From the NCBI RefSeq assembly GCF_016735675.1, contig NZ_JAERSG010000003.1, positions 248,001 to 312,000 of the forward strand: 64,000 bases of DNA. The letters run 5' to 3'. A model generated the notes under the pieces. The model was not told the DNA's origin and made no database searches. It saw only the letters and a program-made list of their open reading frames with translations. Made by a program: the position numbers and the translations under genes. This document shows, piece after piece, positions 1 through 7,821 of this stretch; positions within the stretch are counted from its first letter, which is position 1, and the number at the start of each line of letters is the position of its first letter. Source of the stretch: Nocardioides baculatus (lineage in GTDB: Bacteria; Actinomycetota; Actinomycetes; Propionibacteriales; Nocardioidaceae).

Positions 1-632
1 TGGGTGACCGGGTCTCGTGACGGGCGCTGCGCGCCCTCCTCGACCAGCGGTGGGCGGGCGCCGTCGGCCGCGATCAGGCAGTCGTCGACGAGGACCAGGT
101 CGTGGGAGCGGTGGACGCGCATGGCGGGACGCCCGTCGGGCGTCACGGCGTAGCGCTGCCGCGTACGCCAGCGCAGGCCGTCGTCGTCACGGCCCGGCAC
201 CGGCACGGCCTGCACCTCGAGGCCGCTGACGATCTCCGAGTCGGGGTCGAGGCGGCCGAGCCGGACGAGCTGCTCGCGCACGACCGCGGTCTTGAGGTCG
301 CGCTGGGCGGGCAGCGAGGCGTGCTGGAAGTCGCAGCCACCGCACAGGCCGGGGCCGGCGTAGGGGCACGGCGGCTCGACCCGCTCGGGCGTGGCCTCCA
401 CGACCTCCACGGCGTCACCGCGCCAGAACCGGTCGCCGTCGGTGCCCTCGGTGATCTCGACGACGACGCGCTCGCCGGGCAGCGCGTGGCGCACGAACAC
501 CACGCGCGCCTCCGGCTCGGGGAGGCGTACGACGCAGTGGCCTCCGTGGGCGACCGGACCCACCTCGCCCTCGAAGCGCTCACCCACCCGCGACCGACCC
601 CGGGCCCGGCGCGGGCGGTTGGTGCGGCTCAT
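1..632 (-). CDS. 23S rRNA/tRNA uracil-C5 methyltransferase (TrmA/RlmD family), 3' part missing
   Basis: This is the N-terminal part of a SAM-dependent RNA uracil-5-methyltransferase; the gene runs off the left edge. After a basic N-terminus it has a TRAM-like beta-barrel (roughly residues 15-75). A cysteine cluster, CPYAGPGLCGGC, follows at about residues 88-99, in the C-x6-C-x2-C spacing that binds a [4Fe-4S] cluster in RlmD-type enzymes. The catalytic Rossmann domain lies outside the window. The ATG at 632 is 10 bases after the stop of the upstream potassium importer on the same strand, so the two are probably cotranscribed. M. tuberculosis has the same pair (Rv2689c-Rv2690c). The family is clear; whether the substrate is rRNA or tRNA cannot be told from this part. 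Confidence 0.88.
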   Translation of the reverse strand, partial: MSRTNRPRRARGRSRVGERFEGEVGPVAHGGHCVVRLPEPEARVVFVRHALPGERVVVEITEGTDGDRFWRGDAVEVVEATPERVEPPCPYAGPGLCGGCDFQHASLPAQRDLKTAVVREQLVRLGRLDPDSEIVSGLEVQAVPVPGRDDDGLRWRTRQRYAVTPDGRPAMRVHRSHDLVLVDDCLIAADGARPPLVEEGAQRPSRDPVT

Positions 633-642
633 CGCAGGGTGG

Positions 643-2694
643 TCATACGTCGTCGATCTGGCGGGGCGTGTCCCCCGACGCCACGCGGCCGCGGCGCAGG
701 TCGCCGGCGTGCACGCGCTCCTCGTCGAGCCGTCCCCGCTCCTGGGCCAGCTGGGAGGAGCGCAGCTGGTAGGGGACGGAGATGACCATCACGCCGGGCG
801 TGAAGAGCAGGCGGCCCTTGAGCCGGAGCGCCGTCTGGTTGTGCAGCAGCTGCTCCCACCAGCGCCCGACGACGTACTCCGGGATGTAGACCGCGACGAC
901 CCCGCGCGGGCTGGCCCGGCGGATCTCCTGGGTGTACTCGACGATCGGCCGGACCACCTCGCGGTAGGGCGAGTGCAGCACCTTGAGCGGGATGTCGAGG
1001 TGCCGGTCGTCCCACTCCTCCAGCAGCCGGTTGGTGGCCTTGGCGTCGATGCTGACGTAGATCGCCTCGAGCACGTTGGGGCGGGTGGCGCGGGCGAAGG
1101 CCAGCGCGCGCAGGGTCGGCTTGTGCAGCTTGGAGGCGAGCACGATCGCGTGCACGCGGGTCGGCATGACCTTGTCCTGCTCATCGGCCGCGAGCTCGAG
1201 CTCCACCCGGGCGTAGTGGCGCCCGATCGCCTTCATCACCATGAAGAAGAACGCCATCGCCAGGATCGTGATCCAGGCGCCCGCGAGGAACTTGGTGATG
1301 AGGACGATCACCAGGACGACGGCGGTCATGCCGAGGCCGAAGGTGTTGATCGCGCGCGAGCGCAGCATCCGACGGCGTACGGCCGGGTCGCGCTCGGTGG
1401 CGAGGTGCCGCGTCCAGTGGCGGATCATGCCGAGCTGGCTCAGGTTGAACGAGACGAACACCCCGACGATGTAGAGCTGGATCAGCTTGGTGGTCTCGGC
1501 GTCGAAGACGATGATCAGCAGGATCGACATGGCGGCGAGGAAGACGATGCCGTTGCTGTAGGCGAGACGGTCACCGCGCGAGCCCAGCGAGCGCGGCGCC
1601 AGACCGTCCTGGGCGAGGATCGAGCCGAGCACCGGGAAGCCGTTGAACGCCGTGTTGGCCGCGAGCACCAGGATGATGCCGGTGACCGTGACGACGAAGT
1701 AGAAGCCGGGCGGGAAGTGGTCGAAGACGCCGTTGGCGATCTGCGAGATCACCGGGTGCTGGTCGTAGCCCTCCGGCAGCCCGCTACCGCCGGCGGCGCG
1801 CAGCTTGTCGAGGTGGTGCGGGTCGACGTAGCGGATGCTCATCTTCTTGGCGAGGACGATGACGCTCATCATCATCGAGATCGCGATCAGGCCCAGCATG
1901 AGCAAGGTGGTCGCAGCGTTGCGGCTCTTCGGCTTGCGGAAGGCCGGCACGCCGTTGCTGATCGCCTCGACGCCGGTCAGCGCCGCACAGCCCGAGGAGA
2001 AGGCACGCGCGAGGAGGAACAGGAGCGCCACCTGGGAGAGCGGTCCGTCCCAGCCCTCGTCGGGGACGATCTCCAGCCCGGCGCTCTCCGCCAGCGGGAG
2101 GTCGCCCGCCAGGAGCCGGAGCAGGCCGTAGCCGCACATGCCGAGGATCGCGACCATGAAGAGGTAGGTCGGCACGGCGAAGAACGCGCCGGACTCGCGC
2201 ACCCCGCGCAGGTTCATCGCCGTCAGCAGGATCACCGCGACCGTGGCCGCCGTCGCCTCGTGGCCGATCAGGCCAGGGATCGCGCCGGCGGCGTACTGCG
2301 CGGCGGACGAGATCGACACCGCCACGGTGAGGACGTAGTCGACCAGCAGTGCGCTGGCCACCGTGACACCCGCGTTGCGGCCGAGGTTGACGGTCGCGAC
2401 CTCGTAGTCGCCGCCGCCCGAGGGGTAGGCGTGGACCGTCTGACGGTAGGACGCGATGACCGTCAGCATCACCAGCGCGACGGCGATGCCGATCTTCCAC
2501 GACCACACATAGGTCGACGCGCCGGCCACCGCGAGCATGATGAAGACCTCGTCCGGTGCGTACGCCACGGACGACAGCGCGTCACTGGCGAAGACCGGGA
2601 GCGCGATGCGCTTGGGAAGAAGGGTCTCGCCGAGCTGGCTGCTGCGGAGCTTGCGCCCGAGCAGGATCCGCTTCGAGACGTCGCCGACACTCAC
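643..2694 (-). CDS. APC-superfamily permease, KimA-type potassium importer with C-terminal USP-like domain
   Basis: The 683-residue protein has about 12 membrane segments and a cytoplasmic C-terminal domain. Recalled similarity to Bacillus KimA (YdaO), a high-affinity K+/H+ symporter, is strong along the whole length: ASDALSSVAYAPDE near the N-terminus, SYRQTVHAYPSGGGDY, LLVDYVLTVAVS, AFSSGCAALTGVEAISNGVP, LVLAANTAFNGFP and GDRLAYSNGI. The C-terminal part, with WEQLLHNQTALRLKGRLLF, matches the universal-stress-like region of KimA, which binds c-di-AMP in Firmicutes. The GTG at 2694 is chosen because the box TACGCT lies 7 bases upstream, giving a leaderless start, and because it avoids overlap with the divergent ceoB. 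Databases usually call this an APC family permease. Potassium as substrate is inferred from homology and from the neighbouring RCK genes. Confidence 0.85.
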   Translation of the reverse strand: MSVGDVSKRILLGRKLRSSQLGETLLPKRIALPVFASDALSSVAYAPDEVFIMLAVAGASTYVWSWKIGIAVALVMLTVIASYRQTVHAYPSGGGDYEVATVNLGRNAGVTVASALLVDYVLTVAVSISSAAQYAAGAIPGLIGHEATAATVAVILLTAMNLRGVRESGAFFAVPTYLFMVAILGMCGYGLLRLLAGDLPLAESAGLEIVPDEGWDGPLSQVALLFLLARAFSSGCAALTGVEAISNGVPAFRKPKSRNAATTLLMLGLIAISMMMSVIVLAKKMSIRYVDPHHLDKLRAAGGSGLPEGYDQHPVISQIANGVFDHFPPGFYFVVTVTGIILVLAANTAFNGFPVLGSILAQDGLAPRSLGSRGDRLAYSNGIVFLAAMSILLIIVFDAETTKLIQLYIVGVFVSFNLSQLGMIRHWTRHLATERDPAVRRRMLRSRAINTFGLGMTAVVLVIVLITKFLAGAWITILAMAFFFMVMKAIGRHYARVELELAADEQDKVMPTRVHAIVLASKLHKPTLRALAFARATRPNVLEAIYVSIDAKATNRLLEEWDDRHLDIPLKVLHSPYREVVRPIVEYTQEIRRASPRGVVAVYIPEYVVGRWWEQLLHNQTALRLKGRLLFTPGVMVISVPYQLRSSQLAQERGRLDEERVHAGDLRRGRVASGDTPRQIDDV

Positions 2695-2701
2695 GAACGA
2701 G

Positions 2702-2743
2702 AGCGTAGACCGCCCGACGCGTTTCTCCGCGCTGGGATACGGT
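2702..2743. promoter_or_regulatory. Divergent leaderless promoters for the KimA-type gene and ceoB
   Basis: On the minus strand TACGCT (2707-2702) lies 7 bases before the GTG at 2694. On the plus strand TACGGT (2738-2743) lies 6 bases before the GTG at 2750. Both fit the actinobacterial TANNNT -10 box with transcription starting at or next to the start codon. Only 55 bases separate the two genes, so their promoters overlap and joint regulation is likely. Confidence 0.6.
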
Positions 2744-2749
2744 TCTGGC

Positions 2750-3412
2750 GTGCACGTCGTGATCATGGGCTGTGGCCGCGTCGGTTCGACGCTCGCCCGC
2801 AGCCTCGAGGACCGCAACCACACCGTGTCGATCATCGACAGCGAGCCCGACTCGTTCCGGCGCCTCGGACCGGAGTTCAACGGCGACAAGATCACCGGCT
2901 ACGGCTTCGACCAGCAGGTCCTCGAGAAGGCCGGCATCCGACGCGCCGACGCGTTCGCCGCGGTCTCGAGCGGTGACAACTCCAACATCATCGCCGCCCG
3001 CGTGGCCCGCGAGACGTTCGGGATCCAGCAGGTCGTCGCCCGCATCTACGACCCCGGTCGCGCCGAGGTCTACCAGCGCCTCGGCATCACGACGGTCGCG
3101 ACCGTGAAGTGGACCGCGGACCAGATCCTCCGGCGGGTCCTGCCTGCGGGTGCCGAGCCCGACTTCCGCGACCCCTCCGGCACCATCCGCGTGGACCACG
3201 TCCAGGTCCCCGAGGAGTGGATCGGCAACCGGACGGTCGAGTTCCAGATGCAGTCCCGCAGCCGCATCGCGTGGATCGACCGCCTCGGCGAGGGCATGCT
3301 CCCGACCCGGGAGACCGTCCTCCAGGAGGGCGACATGCTGCACCTCGTCATGCGCGAGGAGCACGCCGCCCACGCCTACTCGGTGCTCGAGTCCGGGCCC
3401 GAGGACGACTGA
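2750..3412 (+). CDS. ceoB: TrkA-type RCK potassium-channel regulatory subunit (first copy)
   Basis: This 220-residue cytoplasmic protein has an N-terminal NAD-binding RCK/TrkA-N domain. Its glycine motif MGCGRVGSTLA is followed by an acidic residue ending strand 2 (IIDSEP). A TrkA-C (RCK_C) domain fills about residues 135-215. Such proteins gate potassium transporters in response to nucleotides. It is the first of two consecutive copies, as in ceoBC of mycobacteria. No TrkH/TrkG pore gene is present; the only potassium-transporter candidate is the divergent KimA-like permease. The GTG start is supported by a TANNNT box 6 bases upstream. Confidence 0.9.
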   Translation: MHVVIMGCGRVGSTLARSLEDRNHTVSIIDSEPDSFRRLGPEFNGDKITGYGFDQQVLEKAGIRRADAFAAVSSGDNSNIIAARVARETFGIQQVVARIYDPGRAEVYQRLGITTVATVKWTADQILRRVLPAGAEPDFRDPSGTIRVDHVQVPEEWIGNRTVEFQMQSRSRIAWIDRLGEGMLPTRETVLQEGDMLHLVMREEHAAHAYSVLESGPEDD

Positions 3413-3455
3413 CCCGTGACCGAGACCTCGACTGGATTGCAGGAGCACTGCTGAC

Positions 3456-4127
3456 ATGCGCGTCGCCATCGCCGGAGCCGGAGCCGTGGGTCGCTCGATC
3501 GCGCGCGAGCTGATCGAGAACGGCCACCAGGTCCTCCTCATCGACAAGAACCCGTCCTCGATCCGACCCGAGCGCGTCCCCCACGCCGAGTGGCTGCTGG
3601 CCGACTCGTGCGAGCTGTCCTCGCTCGCGGAGGCACAGCTCGGCAAGTGCGACGTGGTGATCGCGGCGACCGGCGACGACAAGGCCAACCTGGTCACCTC
3701 GCTGCTGGCCAAGACCGAGTTCGGCGTGCCGCGCACGGTCGGCCGGGTCAACCACCCCAACAACGAGTGGCTGTTCACCGAGGCCTGGGGCGTCGACGTC
3801 AACGTCTCCACGCCGCGCATCATGTCGGCGCTGGTCGAGGAGGCCGTCTCCATCGGCGACCTGGTCCGGCTGTTCACGTTCCGCCAGGGCAACGCCAACC
3901 TCGTCGAGCTGACCCTGTCCGCCGACTCACCCTTCGTCGGCACGCCCGCCGGGCTCGTGCCCTTCCCGGACAACTGCGCCCTCGTCACGATCCTGCGCGA
4001 TGGACAGGTCTACACCCCCGAGGCCGAGCAGCCGCTCGAGTCGGGTGACGAGCTGCTGTTCGTCGTGCCCGCTGAGGTCGAGGCCGAGCTCGAGCACCTG
4101 CTCTCCCCCGGCCACCACCCCAACTGA
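3456..4127 (+). CDS. ceoC: TrkA-type RCK potassium-channel regulatory subunit (second copy)
   Basis: The 223-residue protein has the same architecture as the preceding gene: a Rossmann TrkA-N domain starting MRVAIAGAGAVGRSIA with acidic LLIDKN, then a TrkA-C domain. The two paralogues differ enough to suggest different ligands or a hetero-oligomer. A ribosome-binding sequence AGGAG precedes the ATG by about 9 bases, and the 43-base gap after ceoB suggests cotranscription. The gene converges on the DUF3159 gene with only 15 bases between the stops. Confidence 0.9.
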   Translation: MRVAIAGAGAVGRSIARELIENGHQVLLIDKNPSSIRPERVPHAEWLLADSCELSSLAEAQLGKCDVVIAATGDDKANLVTSLLAKTEFGVPRTVGRVNHPNNEWLFTEAWGVDVNVSTPRIMSALVEEAVSIGDLVRLFTFRQGNANLVELTLSADSPFVGTPAGLVPFPDNCALVTILRDGQVYTPEAEQPLESGDELLFVVPAEVEAELEHLLSPGHHPN

Positions 4128-4142
4128 GCGGCGTACGACGCC

Positions 4143-4868
4143 TCAGGCGGGCGTCGCGTCCGGCGCGACCGGGGTCCGGTTGCGCGAGAGCAGCCACACC
4201 ATCGAGCCGAGCGCCGCGAGCTGCAGCGGCCAGCCCAGCACGATCTTCGACACGCCCAGGACCGCCACGGCCGTGTCGGGGTCGAGCGACGCCGAGCTGC
4301 CGGCGAGCCAGATCGGCCCCTGGATCGCGACGCGCAGCAGGCACGGCGCGACCAGCAGCCAGGTGAGCCGCGTGCAGAGCCGGACGACCGGCTTGTCGTC
4401 GTGCCACGCGGTCGCGTCGCCGGTGATGCTGCCGACCATGAAGCCCACCAGCGGCCAGCCGATCAGGCAGGTGAGCGCCAGCACGACGGCGTACCCGCCG
4501 TTGTAGAGGATGCCGGGCAGGAAGTAGGCCAGCGCCTGGTCCTGCTCGGAGCCGCCCGAGGCGGCGGAGCGGTGCACGAAGTACCACCCGATCGCGATCC
4601 CGAAGAGCGCGTTCACGACGAACTGGACCGTCGAGCGCTGCACCAGCCGGACGGCGAGGAGCACGAGCGCGGCGCCCACGCTGACCATGAGCGCGAGGTC
4701 GAGGTCGCGCTGGGTGAGCCACGTCAGCGTGAACAGGATCGTCGGGACGGCGGCCTCGGCCATGCCGCGGCGACCACCGAGCGCCTTGGAGAGCTGCTGG
4801 CGCACGACCGCCTCGACGGTCTCCGCCTCGACCTTGGTCGCGGCGGGCTCCCGCGCCTCTTCCGTCAC
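4143..4868 (-). CDS. DUF3159 family membrane protein
   Basis: This 241-residue integral membrane protein corresponds to the actinobacterial DUF3159 family (Rv2693c position). A short acidic N-terminus with VEAVVRQQLSKALGGRRG precedes five or six hydrophobic helices, including AVPTILFTLTW, VSVGAALVLLAVRLVQR and a W-rich segment. GRRG and a basic AVRLVQRSTV turn are typical of the family. The function is unknown. The GTG start overlaps the stop of the OB-fold gene by four bases (GTGA), so translation is probably coupled, and the conserved order suggests a shared process with the OB-fold and DUF3710 proteins. Confidence 0.85.
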   Translation of the reverse strand: MTEEAREPAATKVEAETVEAVVRQQLSKALGGRRGMAEAAVPTILFTLTWLTQRDLDLALMVSVGAALVLLAVRLVQRSTVQFVVNALFGIAIGWYFVHRSAASGGSEQDQALAYFLPGILYNGGYAVVLALTCLIGWPLVGFMVGSITGDATAWHDDKPVVRLCTRLTWLLVAPCLLRVAIQGPIWLAGSSASLDPDTAVAVLGVSKIVLGWPLQLAALGSMVWLLSRNRTPVAPDATPA

Positions 4869-5227
4869 GGGCGCAGCTCGTAGCGCGGGTTGAACATCAG
4901 CGGGACTCCGCCCTGGCGTCCGATGCAGCCGGCCACGGTCATCGAGCGGCCCGGGTCGACACCGGTGATCCGGCGGCGGCCGAGCCACACGACGGTGATC
5001 ACGCCGGAGCCGTCGTCGAGCTCGGCCTCGAGGGCCGGCACCCCGCCGCGCGGGCGCAGCGTCACGGTGCGCAGGACGCCGTTGACCACGACGTGCTCGC
5101 GCTCGGGTGCGTCGACGATCGCCACGGCCTCCGCGGTCGCGTAGGACTCGCGCAGGTCACGCTGGTGCGCCTCGCCGCTGTCGGCCCACTTGGACAGGGC
5201 CTGCCGCAGCCGGCTCTTCTCCGCCAC
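4865..5227 (-). CDS. OB-fold nucleic acid-binding domain protein
   Basis: The 120-residue protein contains a single OB-fold resembling the tRNA-anticodon/RecG wedge type, as in Rv2694c. The beta-barrel part includes VNGVLRTVTLRP, LEAELDDGSGVITVVWLGRR and the terminal GGVPLMFNPRYELRP. The first 30 residues (KSRLRQALSKWADS) form a basic helix. It may bind DNA or RNA, but no enzymatic domain is attached. It sits between DUF3159 (4-base overlap) and DUF3710 (3-base gap) in an apparent operon. The GTG start at 5227 lies just after the DUF3710 stop. Confidence 0.85.
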   Translation of the reverse strand: MAEKSRLRQALSKWADSGEAHQRDLRESYATAEAVAIVDAPEREHVVVNGVLRTVTLRPRGGVPALEAELDDGSGVITVVWLGRRRITGVDPGRSMTVAGCIGRQGGVPLMFNPRYELRP

Positions 5228-5230
5228 CGC

Positions 5231-5863
5231 TCAGCGCACCCGGCGCGCGTCGTCCGGCAGCCTCACCGGTAGCGGCTCGCCGACGGGCATCGCCTGCTCC
5301 CCACGTCGTACGACGACCTGGGCGAGCGCGTCCTCCCACTCGGCGGTGTTGTCGGGGTCGAGCGCCGGACGGCCGAGGAAGGAGGCGCGGAGCATCCAGC
5401 GGTCACCGTTGATGCCGATGATCCGCGACGGCTGCGTCGCGTCGGTCCCGTCGGGTCGCTTCACCGGCATCTGGCACACCAGCTCGGTGCCCCAGCGCCC
5501 CTCGCGCTCGGTGGTCTGGCCCCCGCGGCGCGCCATGTCGGCGGCGATCTGCGGGCGGACGTCGGACCACAGGTCACCGTTGCGCGGCGCGGCGAAGGCC
5601 TGGAACTCGCACGCTCCGTCGGAGCCGGCGAGCATCACCGAGCGGACCTGGCCGCTCTGCTCGTCGACCTGGAGCCGCAGCTCGCGGTCGGCGATCGGCG
5701 GGACGAGCACGGACCCGAGGTCCGCACGGTCGATGCCGTCGCCCTCGACCTGCGACACGTCGAACGGCCCGGTGGTGGGGTCCGGCGTGTCGGCGGCCGA
5801 CCCGGTCGTGCTGCCTGCCTCGTCAGCGGTGTCGGTGGCCTGTGCCTTGCGGCGGAACTTCAC
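5231..5863 (-). CDS. DUF3710 family protein
   Basis: This 210-residue soluble protein matches the DUF3710 family, conserved in nearly all actinobacteria next to dut. The N-terminus (MKFRRK followed by an acidic, Thr/Ala-rich stretch to about residue 35) looks disordered. The folded core contains GPFDVSQVEGDGIDRADLGS, LRLQVDEQSGQVRSVML and WELR-like RMLRASFLGRPALDP. No catalytic motif is visible and the function is unknown. The GTG start has GAGGAG about 9 bases upstream. The gene lies 28 bases after dut on the same strand and begins the DUF3710, OB-fold, DUF3159 operon. Confidence 0.88.
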   Translation of the reverse strand: MKFRRKAQATDTADEAGSTTGSAADTPDPTTGPFDVSQVEGDGIDRADLGSVLVPPIADRELRLQVDEQSGQVRSVMLAGSDGACEFQAFAAPRNGDLWSDVRPQIAADMARRGGQTTEREGRWGTELVCQMPVKRPDGTDATQPSRIIGINGDRWMLRASFLGRPALDPDNTAEWEDALAQVVVRRGEQAMPVGEPLPVRLPDDARRVR

Positions 5864-5891
5864 GTCAACATCTCCTCGCTAGCGAACCGGC

Positions 5892-6362
5892 TCACGATCG
5901 GGCACCGGTACCTGTAGAACCGTAGCCCCCGGCGCCGCGGACCGACTCCGGGAGCACCCCCACCTCGACGAACCGGGCGCGCTCGAACCGCTGGATCACC
6001 AGCTGGGCGATCCGGTCGCCGCGCGCGAGCGTCACCGACTCGACGGGGTCGTGGTTGATCAGCATCACCTTGATCTCCCCGCGGTAGCCCGCGTCGACGG
6101 TGCCGGGGCTGTTGACGATCGAGACCCCGTGGCGTGCCGCGAGGCCGGACCGCGGGTGCACCAGCGCTACGTAGCCGTCCGGCAGGGCGATGGACAAACC
6201 GGTCGGCACCATCGCCCGCTCCCCCGGCCCCAAGGTGACGTCCACGGTCGTGTGGAGGTCGGCGCCGGCGTCACCCGGGTGGGCGTACGACGGCAGCGGC
6301 AGGTCCGGGTCGAGGCGGACGACGCTGATGTCGAGGTCGGTGGGGATGTCCTGGTCGGGCAC
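5892..6362 (-). CDS. dut: dUTP diphosphatase (dUTPase)
   Basis: This is a 156-residue trimeric dUTPase, which hydrolyses dUTP to dUMP and keeps uracil out of DNA. All five family motifs are visible in order: [25 protein letters not shown]-like RSGLA; the uracil hairpin [20 protein letters not shown]; and the C-terminal arm [11 protein letters not shown] that closes over the substrate. The length is normal. The GTG at 6362 sits 8 bases downstream of a TAGATT box, so the message is probably leaderless and divergent from the DUF3093 gene. Confidence 0.97.
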   Translation of the reverse strand: MPDQDIPTDLDISVVRLDPDLPLPSYAHPGDAGADLHTTVDVTLGPGERAMVPTGLSIALPDGYVALVHPRSGLAARHGVSIVNSPGTVDAGYRGEIKVMLINHDPVESVTLARGDRIAQLVIQRFERARFVEVGVLPESVRGAGGYGSTGTGARS

Positions 6363-6370
6363 GAGGAAGG

Positions 6371-6393
6371 AATCTATCGGCCCTCGATAGGAT
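6371..6393. promoter_or_regulatory. Overlapping divergent promoters of dut and DUF3093 with inverted repeat
   Basis: The inverted repeat CTATCG (6374-6379) / CGATAG (6385-6390) supplies part of a -10 box in each direction. On the minus strand TAGATT (6376-6371) lies 8 bases before the dut GTG. On the plus strand TAGGAT (6388-6393) lies 7 bases before the DUF3093 GTG. Both transcripts would be leaderless, and both must start within the same 38 bases. Confidence 0.6.
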
Positions 6394-6400
6394 CTGCGCC

Positions 6401-6859
6401 GTGGACTACGCCGAACGCCTCACCGTTCCACTGCGATGGTGGGTGCAGGGAACGATGCTGGTCGCGTCGTTCTGGCTCGCGTTCATCGTGGCCATCCCCG
6501 AGACCGTCGCCTGGTCGATCACGGCCGCTGCCGTGGTGGTCATGGTCGCGCTGTTCGTGGGTTACGGGCGTCCGCGGGTCGCCGTCGAGGACGGCATCCT
6601 TCACGCGGGGCCGGCCCACATCGACCTCGAGCACGTCGGCGAGGTCACGGCGCTGGACTCCGACGACGTACGCCGACAGGCAGGCGTGGATGCCGACGCG
6701 CGGGCCTACCTCCTGCTGCGTCCCTACCTCAAGCGCGGGGTACGGATCGACATCACCGACCCGGCCGACCCGGCGCCGTACTGGCTGGTGAGCTGTCGCC
6801 GACCGGAGGCGCTCGTCACGGCCGTCCGGGTGGGCCGGACCGCCGGTCGCTCTGGATAG
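6401..6859 (+). CDS. DUF3093 family membrane protein
   Basis: The 152-residue protein has two N-terminal membrane helices (about residues 13-35 and 38-58) followed by a soluble domain with [20 protein letters not shown] and [16 protein letters not shown]. It matches DUF3093, the family at the Rv2698 position opposite dut in mycobacteria. The function is unknown. It is divergent from dut from overlapping promoters, and its 3' end contains the -10 box of the next gene. Confidence 0.87.
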   Translation: MDYAERLTVPLRWWVQGTMLVASFWLAFIVAIPETVAWSITAAAVVVMVALFVGYGRPRVAVEDGILHAGPAHIDLEHVGEVTALDSDDVRRQAGVDADARAYLLLRPYLKRGVRIDITDPADPAPYWLVSCRRPEALVTAVRVGRTAGRSG

Positions 6860-6862
6860 GGT
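6857..6862 (+). promoter_or_regulatory. Leaderless -10 box for the DUF4235 gene
   Basis: TAGGGT lies 7 bases upstream of the ATG at 6870 and overlaps the stop of the preceding gene. This favours ATG 6870 over the in-frame GTG at 6861. Confidence 0.5.
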
Positions 6863-6869
6863 GGCCGAC

Positions 6870-7199
6870 ATGGCTTCGTCCCAGGACTCCAACAGCAAGC
6901 TCTACTCCGTGCTCTCCCTCGCCGCCGCGCTCGGCGCCGCGACGGTCGCGAAGAAGGGCCTCAACACGTCCTGGCGGGCCGCCACCGGCAAGAACCCCCC
7001 GGCCAACCCCGCCGACCCCGACGTGAGCCTCGGCGAGGCCGTCATGTGGGCGGCCGTGAGCGGCACCCTGATCGGCGTGGCGCGCATGCTGGCCACCCGT
7101 CGCGCGGCCCACTACTACGCGAAGTCGACCGGCCACCTGCCGCCGCAGCTCCAGAAGGACGGCCAGGACGCCAAGAAGGCCCCGGCTCCGACCTCCTGA
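6870..7199 (+). CDS. DUF4235 family small membrane protein
   Basis: The 109-residue protein resembles DUF4235 membrane proteins: a first hydrophobic helix (YSVLSLAAALGAATVAKKG), a loop with GKNPPANPADPDVSLGEA, and a second helix (VMWAAVSGTLIGVARMLATR). The C-terminal tail is basic and alanine/proline rich. These proteins have no established function. The ATG at 6870 is preferred because a TANNNT box lies exactly 7 bases upstream; starting at GTG 6861 would add three residues. It is the last gene before 620 bases of repeat-rich DNA. Confidence 0.8.
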   Translation: MASSQDSNSKLYSVLSLAAALGAATVAKKGLNTSWRAATGKNPPANPADPDVSLGEAVMWAAVSGTLIGVARMLATRRAAHYYAKSTGHLPPQLQKDGQDAKKAPAPTS

Positions 7200-7250
7200 C
7201 CCTCGAGGCGTCGCCTTCACCGGCTCGCTGTCGAGGGCTCGGAGTTTCTG

Positions 7251-7318
7251 GCTCGGGATCGCGGGCTCTGGATAGCGGGCTCGGGATCGCGGGCTCTGCG
7301 TAGCGGGCTCGGGATAGG
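7251..7318. repeat. Tandem repeat, 14-bp unit (28-bp higher-order unit)
   Basis: Five tandem 14-base units are read directly: GCTCGGGATCGCGG, GCTCTGGATAGCGG, GCTCGGGATCGCGG, GCTCTGCGTAGCGG and a truncated GCTCGGGATAGG. Odd and even units alternate, which gives a 28-base period. The array begins about 50 bases after the DUF4235 stop. Confidence 0.85.
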
Positions 7319-7391
7319 TGGCCTGGGATTCGCCGTCGCCGACCCCCTCGGCGCCCACGTTCCGGTGCGGGGAGCGCGAAGCTGTCGTCCC

Positions 7392-7601
7392 CACTGGCCC
7401 TCGAGTCCCTCCGAGACTCAACCGCTGATGCGCTGCCGCCGGTCGCGCCCTGGCCCGTGAGTCACTCAGAGACTCACTGCGTGGACCCGGTCGCCCTGCC
7501 ACTTACTGGCCCGTGAGTCTCCGGAAGACTCGACGTCCACTGCTGCGACCCCTCGTCACGGCTCGCTGACCGTGAGTCTCGGAGCGACTCGATGGCCAGT
7601 G
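7392..7601. repeat. Cluster of four GAGTC...GACTC palindromic elements
   Basis: Copies lie at about 7392-7422, 7449-7485, 7505-7542 and 7567-7601. Each has an inverted core such as GTGAGTCTC...GAGACTCAC, usually flanked on one side by ACTGGCCC and on the other by a degenerate GGCCAGT. The second copy (CCGTGAGTCACTCAGAGACT) is the best of this cluster; the third and fourth have lost part of the right arm. They belong to the same family as the clusters near 13.5 kb and 18.7 kb. Confidence 0.8.
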
Positions 7602-7821
7602 CAGTCGCGCGTCCGGGCCGACCTCGGGGTCAGACACCCGCAGGTGCGCGCGAACGCGCCGGTCGCCAGTCGCGTCTCCCCGCGATCCTGGGCCACCTTC
7701 CGTCCACACGACCGAGCGCCCGGGCGTACGCCGACGCACCTGTGGACGAGCACACCGCGGCTGTCGCATCCCCCGTCTGGGATCGAAGGGACAGCACGAC
7801 ACGCGACGGAAGGGCAGGCAG

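Larger units (their letters stand above)
7200..7821. other. Repeat-rich intergenic region without a convincing gene
   Basis: This 622-base interval between the DUF4235 gene and the XRE regulator has no reading frame with plausible coding character. It holds a 14-base tandem repeat (7251-7318), four copies of a GAGTC/GACTC palindrome (7392-7601), and then about 220 bases with nothing recognisable except the leader of the regulator gene. In the mycobacterial gene order this position carries no such insert. Confidence 0.6.

Noticed and set aside
391-2976. An 861-codon plus-strand frame, and similarly long antisense frames such as 10068-12152 (upstream part), 20858-23488 and 32547-34031
   Set aside because: They are antisense to genes with clear domains and are rich in Arg, Asp, His and Gln without any motif. 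They result from high GC content at third positions.
3413-3455. A 12-codon GTG leader reading VTETSTGLQEHC between ceoB and ceoC
   Set aside because: There is no ribosome-binding site for it and no run of regulatory codons; it is probably chance.
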